Shown piece by piece: positions 11,842 to 23,879 of a stretch of DNA of 64,000 nucleotides. This stretch comes from Brachionus koreanus (taxonomy: Eukaryota > Rotifera > Eurotatoria > Ploima > Brachionidae). The position numbers and the translations under genes were made by a program. The stretch lies in NCBI GenBank assembly GCA_016987375.1, contig PJRA01000549.1, positions 704,663-768,662 on the forward strand. Direction: 5' to 3'. The notes beneath the pieces were generated by a model. The model ran no database searches. It was given only the letters and a program-made list of their open reading frames with translations, and was not told the origin of the DNA. How positions within the stretch are numbered: the stretch's first letter is position 1; every line of letters begins with the position of its first letter.

Positions 11842-14485
11842 ATGACAACAGAACCAGTAAGTTTCTTTTTTTTTTTTAATTTTAAAATGGTCACTAAATC
11901 ACTGAGATATAATTTCTTTTTTTTTTTTTTTAAATTAAACTTAACTTAAAAAAAAAATATTAAGTCTTCAAAGAAAAAACGTTTTTTACCAATCCTCACA
12001 CAATCCTTATTTTTACTTTAACTTAAATAAAATCTTATAAAACATAAACTAAGACCATTTTTAAAACTACCACCAAAATGGTTTGTAAAAATTTAAAATT
12101 TTTTTTTTTATTTTATTTTATCAAAAGGAAAGAGCTCAATTCGGTAATCCAGTAGAATTTATATTGACAGTAATTGGATATGCTGTTGGTCTTGGAAATG
12201 TGTGGAGATTTCCATTTTTGGTTTTTAAGCACGGCGGTGCTCCTTTTTTGATTCCATTTTTTCTCATGCTTTTCCTTGTTGGAATTCCAACATTTTTTTT
12301 GGAAACTTCAATGGGACAATTTAGTGGTCTTTCGCCATCGCATGCTTTTGAAAAAATGGTACCAATTTCTCAAGGCGTCGGATATGCAGCTATAATAATT
12401 AATGCTTTTATCGGATTCTATTACAATGTTATCATTGCTTATTGCTTGTATTATTTGGTATTTTCAATAAGATCTGAGCTTCCATGGGCTGATTGCAATG
12501 GTGAATTTGATTGTTTTAAGAGGCAAAATTTGTCTAGCGATTGTAAAGATGAACTGTACCCTTTTACCTCTAAAAATAGTAATTTTCAAAAAATCAAGGT
12601 TGTTCAATAGTCACATATCAGGCTAGTTTGAAATTGTTTAAAATAATTTTCAAATTTAACAAGTTTCTATTCTAATGTCTTTATTGCCATTATTTAAAAA
12701 TTTTAGTTAGTTATTTTTAAAAAAAATTTTGATTCAAGAATATTGAACAATAAAATTAAAAATTAGCTTTTTTAATTAGTCAATTTTCTATTTAGTTACG
12801 ATTCGATCTCCAAGTGAAGTTTATTTTTAGTAAGAAAATGAGTTTTTTTATCAGCTATTAAATTGAGTTTTTAAATTTTTTTTAGTGATAAGGTGCTAGA
12901 AATTTCAGACGGAATTCAAAATCTTGACGGACTTGTACTTCATTTGGTCTTAGCTCTCATTCTAGCATGGTTTTTTGTTTATGTCGCTTTGGCAAAAGGT
13001 GTTCAATCTTTAGGAAAAATTTCTTACTTTACATCGACTTTTCCATATGTTATGTTAACCATTTTGGTTATTCGTGGAGCTTTATTAGATGGAGCTAATG
13101 AAGGAATTAAATTTTATGTAGGAAGCTTTAATGCCACGAAATTGGGAGATCCAGAACTATGGAAAGACGCAACTGTACAAGTATTTTATGCCTTATCTGC
13201 ATGTACTGGTGGTCTTATATCAATGAGCAGCTTTAATGCTTTCAACAATAATTTACTAAGAGACTCATTGTTAGTTCCAATATTGGATTGCCTTACAGGA
13301 TTTTATGCTGGTCAGTTTAATTTCAATTAATGTTTAATTTAAGTAATAAACATTTGTAAAGGTTTTGCAATATTCACTGTTTTGGGACACATGTACATTA
13401 CAAAATGTGTAAGTTCATTTAGTGAAGTAGCTGCTCAGGGTCCAGAACTTGCTTTTGTTGTCTATCCAGAAGGTCTTAGTTTGATGGGAAGTGCAGCTCC
13501 GTTTTTTAGCTTTCTATTTTTTATAATGATGTTGGCACTTGGTTTTGGATCCGAATTTTCAATAATGGAATCTGTAATGTCAACAGCAGTGGACATTTTT
13601 AAAAATAAAATTAATACAAAAGCAAAAAATCTTGGAGCTCGTTTAATAATTGTAATTGTTTACTTTCTCTGTGCTCTGACTATGGTTACAAGAGTAAGGT
13701 TCTAAGGCAAAATTTTGATTAATTAACTGTAATTCATCACAAAGGGTGGTTTGTATGTTCTAAATTTAATTGACACAGTTGTTGCTGGATATCCTCTTCT
13801 AGTTGTAGGATTACTTCAAGTAATTGTAGTACCTTGGATTTATGGTAAATCATTTTAGCTACTATAATATTTTGTTTATTAATTTTTATTCAAAATCAAA
13901 AAAAGGGACTGATCGTTTTATAGAAGATATTGAATGCATGATTGGTAAAAAATCAAAATCATTCTGGATGATTTGGATTATTAGTTGGAAATTCATTACC
14001 CCAATCATTTTATTTGTTAGTGGATTAAATTTTTAAAGATTAAAAAAAAACTAAATTTTTGTTTAAGGTTATAATAGTTGCAACAATAATACTTCCTAGT
14101 GATCCAATTAGTTTGAATGGTAATCTTTATCCAAGCTATTCTGTAGCTATTGGCTGGATAATTGTAGCCATTCCAATTAGTGCGATCCCAGTATGTGCTA
14201 TTTATCAATTCATACTTAAGCACAAAGATGGGAAAAATTACGTAAAAAATTTTTTTCAGTTTTTTAAATAGAAAAATTAAAGCTGCATTTTTAAAGAGAA
14301 AATTAATTGAGCCAACTGAGGATTACTATGCAACAAGGAACAGATTTTACAAGAAAAAAGAAGCTCAACGAGAAAATATGTTTTCATTGACTAGTACTCG
14401 AAAAAATAGTAATTTTTTTTATAAAAATTTCATATACTAATTCAATTGCATTCTAGTTGTTTCTCCTTCCGAACAAGTTGTCTAA
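11842..14485 (+). CDS. SLC6 family Na+/Cl--dependent transporter
   Basis: A plasma-membrane Na+-coupled symporter of the neurotransmitter/amino-acid family (LeuT fold, 12 TM). Ten exons: 11842-11856, 12128-12578, 12796-12829, 12886-13310, 13362-13693, 13745-13844, 13906-14015, 14068-14241, 14297-14408 and 14457-14485, giving 593 aa, normal for the family. TM1 carries the hallmark GYAVGLGNVWRFPF. EL2 contains CNGEFDCF and the tiny exon 3 supplies SPSEVYF, which joins to KVLEISDGI before TM3. TM6-TM10 are clear (ALSACTGGLISMSSFNAFNN, FIMMLALGFGSEFS). The C-tail has RKLIEPTEDYY and ends SEQVV, a possible PDZ ligand. Two donors read aaaaata|gtaatt. Substrate cannot be told; glycine, GABA, amine and orphan amino-acid subfamilies are all possible. 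No frame defects are seen. Confidence 0.92.
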
Positions 14486-16537
14486 AATGAGAATATTTCA
14501 ATTTATTTAATTTTTTAAGTATTTTATATAAATTAACATTTCTAAAACCGAAATAAATTCAATTTTAAAAAAAAAATCGAAACATCTTAATTTTTAATCA
14601 AATATTTTTAACCACTTTATTTTATATTTTTAATTCATTTACTCGAATTGTGCTGTAAAAAGTTTTGGGCATCAGTTGGTAAAACAATAATAAACGATTG
14701 ACTCTTTTTTAATAATTTTTTATCTCTAAACAAAACTATAGTAAAGTAATAATAAAAATTGTCTATGTAAAAGTTTAAGTTAGTTAAAAAGATTTTTGGG
14801 TTTATTGGAAAGAATCTGAAGGGTTTTAGTTGAAGAGATTTCTGGGTATGTTGTTTAGTCAGATGTTTTAATTGAAACATTTTTATGATAAGATAGTTGA
14901 TTAAAACGTCAATCAGAAACAGGATAAATATCATATTTACATAAGTGTGATAAAGATAATAAAAAATATTCATTTTAATATTAATTTATTAATAGTACAA
15001 AGTTAAACTACTTAAAAATTTATTTATTTTCAGAAACGTAGATCTTAGTAATAGGACCATTTGACAGAAAATGATATAAGGAATACAAAAACTGAACCAA
15101 AAAAATATTTTTCATGCAACCGAGTGAAATTTAGAAAAATAGACTTTAACATGTTGGAAAAAAATTTTAAAAGTACAAGTCACAACTTGGAGATTACTTC
15201 CAGAGTTGTTTAAAAGTCACAATTCATGACTTTGGCTTGTTGTATAAAATTCAAAAATTACAAGTCTTAACCTTTTAACTTTAAAGTAATTATTAATTTT
15301 TCTTAAGGAAATTTATTATAAAATAAAAAAAGATTCTTTGATTCAATTTATTTAACTTATGTAATAAGTGAATAGTCCATGTTGGCCAGAAATGAACTAA
15401 CACAATCATTCAGAACTCGTTAAAAAAAAATTTATTAACGATTCTAATTAATAAGTTTTTATAAAAGTAAGTTATTGTCATTTTGATTTTCAAACAATTT
15501 TATTTGAATGAATTACATCTTTAAATTAATCGAATTGCAATTTTGCATTTTAAGTTTAATTATTTAATTATTGGATTATTGGACTTAATACAGCACTCAC
15601 ACATGTGTTCTCTGAATGTTTATTTTTAATAAGCTATTTTATATTTTTATACTTTTTTAAATAATTTTTTATTTAAATAAAAAAAATATTTCATAAGCAT
15701 TATGAAAATTCTTTAGAAATCAAGCATCTTTCATCAAATTTATGAGATGTGCCTTTTAAATTTTTCAAACAAGTCAAAGTTAAGACTTGAAAAATTAAAA
15801 ATTTAAAAGTAAACTTGACCTAAACTTTTTAATGACTTGTCGAGACTTTTTTTCCTGACTACTTCTAATAAATTTTTATTATAAGTTTTTAAAATCTTAT
15901 AATATTGAATTGTTTTTTCTAACGTTTTTAGTTTTTTATAAATTAACCAAAATATGAGATCCAGTTTAATTTGAAGATACATATTTATATAATAAAAATT
16001 TTAAAGACTTTTTGTAAAAACCATTTCAAGTCAGTCGTGACTTGTACTTTTAAAATGCTTTCTAACAAGCCAAAATCATGACTTTTAAAATTAAAAAATT
16101 TTTTAGTACTAGAATTGTTTTAAGACTTGTAACTTTAAAACAATTCTGGTTTTTATTTTAGTAAATTTTAATTTTTTAAAAAAAAAAAACAATATCAATT
16201 TTTTGTATATTTTATCGTGACTGTAGACCGAAATTAAAAATACTAAAAAATGCTTAGTAAATTGAATTAGCTAACAAACTATTTCTACTTGTCTTTTCAT
16301 GGATAAACAAAATGATAAAAAAAACTGAACTTCTTATTATTTTAATTTTTTTTAATAATCTCAAAATTTTGACTCTTAAAATATAGTTATCTAATAGTTA
16401 AAGATTATTAAGACGCTCATCTCCTTTTTATATTATTTTAGTAAATATTCTCGGGAAATTTTGTTTCAAAAGTTTACAAATTAAATTTTTTGAATCTTAA
16501 TTAGATTTTATTTAATCAAAATGACAAATTAGATTGC
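14486..16537. other. Intergenic region with GACTTGT-rich degenerate repeats
   Basis: Two kilobases of AT-rich sequence without a gene I can support. It carries a cluster of acaagtc/gacttgt motifs (15175, 15269, 15767, 15834, 16040, 16114). The segments around 15170-15280 and 16020-16130 are partly inverted copies (both contain tcatgactt/ttggcttgtt near aagtacaagtc), as expected of an old transposon remnant. Confidence 0.5.
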
Positions 16538-18351
16538 CTATTTGCTTATACGGCATATAGGATTATCGTACACCATTTTTAAGTTGACTTTGTGTCCTAC
16601 CAAGTCTCTAATATTATTGATGCCATATTTTATCATAGTGGGTCTTTCTAACGATAAACCCCAAGCAATTACAGATACATTTTTCGGCAAGTTCATCGGC
16701 TCTAACATCTCGGGTCTAAAAACTCCCGAATTACCAATTTCAACCCATTTATTTAGACCTTTATGAAATGCAAACACTTCCATACTAGGCTCTGTATATG
16801 GATTATAAGCTGGTTTAAATCTTAACTCCGTCATGCCGAGTTTATTGAAAAATTCGTGTAAAATTCCAATTAGATCTCCTAAAGTTAAATCATAATCAGC
16901 GATAACTCCTTCAATCTGATGAAATTCAGCCAAATGAGTTGCATCCAATGTTTCGTTTCTGAAAACTTTGTCTATTGAAAAATATTTTGTTGGTTTGAAA
17001 CCATTCTACAAGTTTAAGAAAATGATTTTAAATTTAAATTTTTTTTTTTTTAAATTATGAGCTTTTACATTTTGGGCTAGTTTGTATAGCATACGTGCAC
17101 TAACTGCTGTTGTATGAGTTCTCAATATATTCTTTTGAGCTTCTTCTATTTTCCAGTCATACTTGTAGCCTTGTGAGCCGTAGCCACCACCATTAATGTG
17201 CGTTTGTTTAACTCTCTCGAGATAATCCATGGGAAAGTTTGTGCTTACTGCTGGATCAGACATGAAAAAAGTGTCATGAGCATCTCGAGCAGGATGTTGT
17301 TGAGGCTGAAAGAGAGCATCGAAATTCCAAAAGCTGTTCTCAATATAATTGTTAGTCGGCATTTCATTAAATCTAAATTATTTTTATACATGAGAGATTA
17401 AAATTTATTTATATTATGATTATATTACCCCATTTCTAAGAAAATTTTTCTAATTTCTGTTCTAACTTTTTGAAGTGGATGCAAATGTCCACCATCTGGA
17501 ACAGTTCCTAAAGCATCCAAATTGTATTCTTTGAATTTTTTTGTTTTCCATAAGTCTCTTTAAAAAATTACAAAACAAAGATTTGTTAAATATATAAAAT
17601 TACCCTATGAGCATTTCAGCTGTTAATTCTTTTTCTGGTTTTTCTAATTTAGTAGAAAATTTATCTCCTTTGGAAACCAAAAAGCTATTGATTGTTCTAT
17701 TGTAGTAGATTTGATTAAGTAAATTAATTTGTATTTTTTTAAGTAAGATATCTACACTTCACTGATTAATTTTCTTTTTTTAAGATCTTGAATCGATTTT
17801 TCATTAACATCGGATAAGTTTAAATTTTGAACTTTGGTTAATAAATCCTTAACTTCATCATTTATTGAAGCAACTTTTTTTGTAACTTTTGGTCCATCAG
17901 CGTTTTTCTTATCCACTTGAACCCATCCATTTGCCATAGCTTTGCTAAAACCCAATTTAGCATTTGGTAAACTCTGATATTTTGTAAAAATTATTTCAAA
18001 ACATTTATTTAAGGAAAAATTACCATCAATTCACTCTGCAAAATACCTGTTTCTGGGATCAAACCAAAAATGACGGCTTCATGACTTCCATGTTTTACAA
18101 TATGCTGTGCTTCATCGTTGAGGACAAACGATTTGGTTGATTTTTGCTCAGCTTTTAATAACTTAAATTATTTAAATTAACAAAATGAAATTTTAGTTTA
18201 TTTTTCTTATTACCCCTTCATTAGTTTGTAAACTTTTAATAGCTCCAATGACTTTTTGATGATCTAGACTCTGAAAATTGGCATACTCGAGTGTATTCAA
18301 CGAGTCGTGTTTATCAATATATTCTAATATTTCGTTGTTCAAATCTGTCAT
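16538..18351 (-). CDS. FARSA: Phenylalanyl-tRNA synthetase alpha subunit (cytosolic)
   Basis: Catalytic subunit of the cytosolic alpha2beta2 class II synthetase that charges tRNA-Phe. Seven exons on the - strand: 18351-18214, 18161-18024, 17973-17756, 17696-17604, 17557-17429, 17372-17069 and 17005-16538; 495 aa against about 508 in human. The N-terminal winged-helix tRNA/DNA-binding part starts [19 protein letters not shown] and includes [19 protein letters not shown]. The class II core shows [20 protein letters not shown] (motif 1/2 region), [35 protein letters not shown] and motif 3 [20 protein letters not shown]. All active-site blocks look intact. Introns are 45-60 nt. The next gene, SLC35E3, lies upstream on the same strand, with its stop about 300 bp from this start. 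Confidence 0.96.
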
Positions 18352-18652
18352 TCTAATTTTAAACAAATTTGATTATCTTTAAGATAAATTAAAAAAAAAA
18401 TAGTATGAAATAGTTTGAAGTATTTTTGGAGCAAAAATTTTTCCATTGAATTAATTCAACACTTTTTTTTAAGCATGTGAATTAATAAGCTAGTATATAA
18501 CTTGAAATTAGTAGTTAAAAAAATTTGCAATTTTTATTTGCAATGATGAAATAAAAAATAATTTTTCAAATTTTATTTTTTTGCCATGAATTTAAGCTTT
18601 GACAAAAAATAATAAAAAAATAAATTATGAAATAATATTGATTTAATTGATA

Positions 18653-20422
18653 TCAGTTTGCTTGTTTAACTAGAGACTCTTCTTCTTCAGTCTTGGGAGC
18701 TTCAAGAGACGCTTTGGCTTTTTCTTGTTCAGTTTCTTTCAAACGAAAGTAGGAGTACAATACAAGACCTTTATTAAAAAATTTATTTTGAAAAAGTCTA
18801 TATTTGGTTTTTATTTATAAAAATTTTAAGAGTACAACGAAATTTTTGGGTAGTTAATAAGATTTTTAAAATTTTATTATTTTTATTAATTAATTTTTTA
18901 CTTTTGGAAATGCACACAAGTTTTTTTTTGCTTTGGAATTAAAAAAAAAGAACGGGTTAGTGTAACCGTTCATAATTTAGACAGTATTGTACCCGTTTGT
19001 TTAATAAAAAAAAAATGAAAAACGGGAATAAAACGATCCGATACAAATATCAAACGGCATTTTGGGAGGACGGAGTCGGCTATTTCGAATGGTTTGGCAT
19101 CCCTTTGATGTTTGGAACGAGCAGGATTGGTGTTTTTTTTTTTTGTTATAATGTCTAAATTATGAAAAACTACTTATACCTGTTCTTTTTTTATTTCAAA
19201 GCCAAAAAATCTACTGTAGAACAAATAATACAAAAAAATACTATTAAGCTATACAAACTATGCATTAAAATTAACAACTCTATCATTGATTCTTGTTTAG
19301 GTTTTCAAAAATTAAAGTTATTAAAAAAAATTAAAGAGCTTTTGAAAACTATATTTTTTAATAAAAGAAACATTTCTATTTTAGTATTTTCGTAACTAAA
19401 ATCAAAAATATGGCTATTTACCTATGGTTACCATAATAATTGACATCATTTGCTGAAGTTTCATCGGATCATGAAACAAAATTGATCCAACTACAATAGT
19501 GGTAATAAATTTCAAATTACCACTCATATTGTATCTAAATTTAATAAGTAATTAAGTTTTTTTTTTCAAAAAATGCAATAATACGTCAAAGCTGATGTAA
19601 TACCAATAATCCAATAAATTGTAATATTAACTCCAAAAGCAATTACACCAGACATCACAATAACTAGCTTAACATAAAATAGATTTTTATTTCAAAAAAG
19701 ATCAATTTACCCATTCAGTAGGAGATCTGTCAAGCTTGAATAATCCAGTAGGTCCATACAATGGTTCAAAAAATGGTATGATTAACATGAGAAAAAATGC
19801 TGAAAGAGGTGCCTGATACGTCAATAGTTGAAGTGCATTTATCTTTAATTCTTTTTGCTTCTCGCCAATCCACTTTTTTAAAAATTAGGAATTTTATTTT
19901 TAAATATTTTTTTTTTGAAATTACCACTTGGTAAAGAGAGGTGATACTAGCAGCTGATAAGCCTAAAAGAAAGCCTACAAAGTTGAATTTCAGATCATAG
20001 ATCGAGTTAAAAACAACTCCAAATAAGACAGGCAAAATTGACAGGATTACTTTGTTTGAATAAATATGGTTGTAGAAATTAAAAGAAATAATCATAACAC
20101 CTGGTGTTGTAAGAGCTTTTAAACATTGATAGGTTCCAATTGTGTTGTATTCAAGAGAGTAGTTTGTCAGAGCGACAAAACCGCAGAATGTTATTGACAT
20201 AGGAATCATTTTGATGATTGGAACTTTTACTATTTGAAAAATACCGAATAAACTACATATCAATAGACCCAGGAATGTTATAATAAAATGAATACAAGTT
20301 AGTCCCATATTCGGAAATTTGTAGTTTATATATATGTATTTATTGACTTGTATGATGGCGATCGATGTAAAAAAATTGAGCGAAAGGCTCGTAATTACGT
20401 TCAATTTCTCAGCAAGAGACAT
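18653..20422 (-). CDS. SLC35E3: SLC35E3-like nucleotide-sugar/drug-metabolite transporter
   Basis: Multi-pass membrane protein of the SLC35/TPT superfamily, probably Golgi or ER. Five exons on the - strand: 20422-19925, 19872-19711, 19667-19585, 19534-19422 and 18768-18653; 323 aa against 313 in human SLC35E3. Family blocks are NKYIYINYKFPNMGLTCIHF, FCGFVALTNYSLEYNTIGTY, CLKALTTPGVMII, YDLKFNFVG, SLYQV|WIGEKQKEL, IYWIIGITSALTYNMSGNLK and ILFHDPM. The C-tail is acidic/Lys-rich (KTEEEESLVKQAN). The last intron (18769-19421) is long and holds a GC-richer insert. Substrate is not established for the family, so none is claimed. It diverges from CHID1 with about 600 bp between starts. Confidence 0.93.
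18941..19150. other. GC-richer insert in SLC35E3 intron
   Basis: Within an AT-rich intron, this 200-bp block has distinctly higher GC, for example gaacgggttagtgtaaccg and gggaggacggagtcggc. It contains a short frame TIRYKYQTAFWEDGVGYFEW and an inverted pair cgggttagtgtaaccgttc. It looks like inserted foreign or transposon-derived sequence, but I do not recognise it. Confidence 0.4.
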
Positions 20423-21024
20423 ACTTTTTATTTTATTTTCAATTGGATCTTATTAGTTTATCATCCAAAATAAATCAAAATAAATTACTAAAAATAATAA
20501 ATTTATAAAAATTTTCATAAAATAAACTTAAATTAAATTTTCCCTAAGTTCTAATGTAAGTATTATAAAAGGTAAAAAGACACCAAAAATATTATTTAGA
20601 AAGCTTTTTTCATTTTTTTTAAAACTTTTTTAACTAAAATAATTATTCAAGTAGAAACAGAATAAATCAATAAAATAAAAAAATAAATAGTTGCTTATTA
20701 AATAAATGTTCTATTTCTAAAGTAATATAATGGTCCAAAATATGTCATGTATCCTTAGAAACTAAGACTAAATCCGTTGATATGAAATAGTTTTCTTTTT
20801 TTTTTAAATTATATTATAATTATTTTGAAAAAGTTGACACACTAAATGAAAATAAAAAAATTCAAAATTATATAAACTAACAAATTCTTTTTCAATACAA
20901 ATTTTTAAATCAATAATTTAAAAATAAGTTAATTTAAATTTTACCATTACTAAATTGGCTAATTATTACTAAACTTTAGTTTTCAAATACAAAAAGTAAT
21001 TTTAATAATGCTAATTTTTAAAAG
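20423..21024. other. Divergent promoter region SLC35E3/CHID1
   Basis: 602 bp of AT-rich sequence between two genes transcribed away from each other, so it should hold both promoters. No specific site stands out. Confidence 0.4.
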
Positions 21025-22194
21025 ATGAATAATTTCAATTTTTTGCTTTTGTTTTCTATGCTTTTTATTGTGCCATCAACCCTTACACCTGATGAAAAAA
21101 AAAAAGAAAAAAAGGTAAAACCTGCTGCAGTAAGTGTTGAAGAGCGTGGATTAGTGAAGAATGAGATTGAACTCGATGAAATAATAAAAAATCATGCAAT
21201 TTACTGTGATAAATGCAAGAATATGAAAACCTTTGAAAACAAAGTTCTAGGTTATGTGACACCGTGGAATGCACGTGGATACGATGTTGCCAAAGTATTT
21301 GCAAACAAATTTGACTTTATATCTCCGGTATGGCTCCAGATTCAGCGAGTTGGGCCTAAAAATTATCAGTTGTCTGGCACCCATGATATAGATATGAAGT
21401 GGATTAAAAATGTAAAAAAAAAATCAAACCAATCATCTCTTTTGGTACCAAGAATCCTATTTGAAAAACTTAAAATGGAAGATTTACATGCTCTTTTTAA
21501 TAACGAAGAGGAAATAGATTCACTGGCCAAAATGCTGCTTTCAAAATCACTTGATTTTCAATTTAATGGATTTGTTTTGGAAATTTATATGCAATTATCC
21601 GGTTATGGCAAAAATAATGTAAATCATTTGGTAAGTGATTTGGCAAAAATCTTGCATAAACAAAATAAAATATTAATTTTGGTTATCCCTCCGATAATGA
21701 TGAATAATGAGAAATTATTTGATAAAAGAGACTTTGATTTACTCAAGGATGATATTGATTGCTTTTCATTGATGACGTATGATTATTACTCTCATTCAGG
21801 ATCAATTGGTCCTAATGCACCTATAGATTGGATCCGAGAAAATATTGAATATTTTACGGATGAGCCGCAATATAGACAAAAAATCTTGTTAGGTCTTAAC
21901 TTTTATGGAATGAAATTTGTCACTAATTCTAAAGGAGAATCAAGATCACATCCCGAACCAATTTTGGGCAAGGACTATATAAAATTAATCAAAAATAGAA
22001 AATTAAATTTAAAATGGGAAGACAACTACAAAGAACATATTTTAATTTCTAATCAAAATAACCAAAAAACATTCATTTTTTATCCTACTTTAAGTTCATT
22101 GCATAGTCGAATAGAACTGGCCAAAGAGCTCGGAACTGGACTATCGATTTGGGAACTGGGGCAAGGTTTAGATTATTTTTACGATTTATTATAA
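21025..22194 (+). CDS. CHID1: Chitinase domain-containing protein 1 (stabilin-interacting, GH18)
   Basis: Secreted/lysosomal GH18-fold protein; family members bind saccharides and are generally regarded as lectin-like more than chitinolytic. A single uninterrupted frame gives 389 aa, matching human CHID1 (393). Residues 1-20 (NNFNFLLLFSMLFIVPST) are a signal peptide. A Lys-rich linker follows, then LGYVTPWNARGYDVAKVF, SPVWLQIQR, FNGFVLEIYMQL (the position of the GH18 DxxDxDxE strand, here ending in E), CFSLMTYDYYSHSG, GPNAPIDWI, KILLGLNFYG and the terminal LGTGLSIWELGQGLDYFYDL. It is the only gene in the window without introns, which could reflect retroposition or simple intron loss. The reading frame is intact. 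Confidence 0.95.
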   Translation: MNNFNFLLLFSMLFIVPSTLTPDEKKKEKKVKPAAVSVEERGLVKNEIELDEIIKNHAIYCDKCKNMKTFENKVLGYVTPWNARGYDVAKVFANKFDFISPVWLQIQRVGPKNYQLSGTHDIDMKWIKNVKKKSNQSSLLVPRILFEKLKMEDLHALFNNEEEIDSLAKMLLSKSLDFQFNGFVLEIYMQLSGYGKNNVNHLVSDLAKILHKQNKILILVIPPIMMNNEKLFDKRDFDLLKDDIDCFSLMTYDYYSHSGSIGPNAPIDWIRENIEYFTDEPQYRQKILLGLNFYGMKFVTNSKGESRSHPEPILGKDYIKLIKNRKLNLKWEDNYKEHILISNQNNQKTFIFYPTLSSLHSRIELAKELGTGLSIWELGQGLDYFYDLL

Positions 22195-22813
22195 ATTTTA
22201 ATCATTTCAAAAAAAAAAAAACACAAGCCTTAATTTTTAACATAAACTATTTATTTTGAGAATTGAATAAATTTTTAAAAATATTTAGTTTTTGAAAAAA
22301 AAGACCCGATTTGGTTATGTGCGCACGGAAAAATTTTAAAAATTCGATATTTATAATTTGAAGCTATATTTGAAAATGAACTTAAAAAACTTTTAAATAT
22401 AACTTTTAAGAATTATGAATCAAAAGACTTATTATGCCCCTTTTGAACATAATTTTAAATTTAAAAATAATTCAAATTTTTATTTTCTAAAAAACAAGAA
22501 TATAGAACAAGCTAAAAATGCTTAAAAATTAATTTTCATTAGTAGCTTTCTAACTTTTCAAATATAATTTAATTAAAAATATTTTCACCTTAATAAATAT
22601 TCATGATTTATAACTGATGATAAAAATTCAAAATCTTTTATGATAAAAAAATTAAAATCATTGTCATTTTTTTATTATTTGTAATTAAAAATATCAATAA
22701 AAAAATTAGACTTCAAAATGAAAACTGATTTTCAAGAATTTTTTTCAGCTTTTTATTGCATTAATTGTTCATTTTAAAAATTTGATCATGTGTGATCAGT
22801 CAAATCATGCCTA

Positions 22814-23600
22814 GATGTTGAAAATCGACTTTTTTATCACATTTTTGATGATCACATATTTTTTTTATCAAAATTTAATTTAAAGAAAATTGGATGAAAA
22901 TAAATAAATTTTATTTTTTTGTTATCGTATTATTTATAATTTTTATTATGCTTTTGGGCCATGTTCAAACAATACTTAGGTCATTTTTCATTGACTGATT
23001 TCAAAATCATGAGCGGTCATAGAAACAACATTTGAGTTAATCTAATGCTAAATAACAAATTATAGAATTTATTTTTTCAAGATCTGAATCATAATTCTCA
23101 AAATTTAACTTTGAGTCACTATCTGAAAACATAGCATCATTTTTTGCAAAAGCAGAATCATCATCGTAACTAAAAGCAATTATATTACTACAATCATTGA
23201 TATCTCTATCCAAGTGACCTTCGAATCTTAGGTCTGAAGATGTTTTTTTACAATTTTGTCTGATGCAAATTTGTATTGAATGGATCAGATCAATTTTCTT
23301 AAAAATTTTAAAATCATCATCAATTTCCATTTGCATTAAATTATTCAAATTGAATGAATTATTTGAATACACTTTTTTTAAACTATTTGTTTTTAATATT
23401 AATACGCTTCTTTTTAAGATTATTAGAGAAATTTTATTAAAATTTTTTTTAGATTTATACTCTATATGAAAAAAATTATTAGTTTTTTACTTGAAAATTA
23501 TTAAAATTTTTACTTGAATCACAAATTTTTTGACCATCAAAAATGTGACTAAAAATATTCGATGTTCATTTACCCAAAATAGTGAACATCGACTTTTTTT
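22814..23600. repeat. Possible inverted-repeat-bounded element
   Basis: The segment 22814-22856 (aaaatcgacttttttatcac, then atttttgatgatcaca) resembles the reverse complement of 23531-23567 (tgaccatcaaaaatgtgac, then attcgatgttc). Next to the right copy is a perfect 10-bp hairpin, tcgatgttca/tgaacatcga, at 23559-23592. The match is imperfect, so this may be an old non-autonomous DNA element. Confidence 0.4.
23037..23465 (-). CDS. Hypothetical frame inside the inverted repeat
   Basis: A - strand frame of about 140 codons runs from an acceptor-like sequence (tttttttcatatag, about 23466) to a stop at 23037-23039. The C-terminal part is acidic and Ser-rich (SYDDDSAFAKNDAMFSDSDS), not biased like the AT-rich background. 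I do not recognise it. It could be an exon of an unannotated gene, an element-derived protein, or chance. Confidence 0.25.
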   Translation of the reverse strand: MEYKSKKNFNKISLIILKRSVLILKTNSLKKVYSNNSFNLNNLMQMEIDDDFKIFKKIDLIHSIQICIRQNCKKTSSDLRFEGHLDRDINDCSNIIAFSYDDDSAFAKNDAMFSDSDSKLNFENYDSDLEKINSIICYLALD

Positions 23601-23879
23601 CAAAATTTGTCATGACAAATATGATACAAATATGATTTAATACTAAGAAAAGAAAATTCAACAAAAATTAAAATTTCATATCTTTTGAATAAGAATTTTA
23701 CATAATGAATATTTGGTGTTGTAAAATCGAAAAAATGTGTCTCAAAGGTTCAAGTCTGTTCATTTCAAATCAAAAAACACTTTAATGAATTTCGGTAAAA
23801 ACCATTTTAAAACTTTTGTAGACATTCATATAAAATACTAGCAAATTCTTGAAACACAAAGATTATAGTGAATTAACGC

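Noticed and set aside
14242..14271. 30-nt intron in SLC6
   Set aside because: The acceptor at 14296 gives a 55-nt intron, keeps phase and yields the family-like RKLIEPTEDYY, so the ultra-short intron is unnecessary.
14635..14973. 112-codon - strand frame downstream of SLC6
   Set aside because: It is Phe/Ile/Lys/Asn-rich as expected of random AT-rich DNA, has no recognised motif and no supporting exons.
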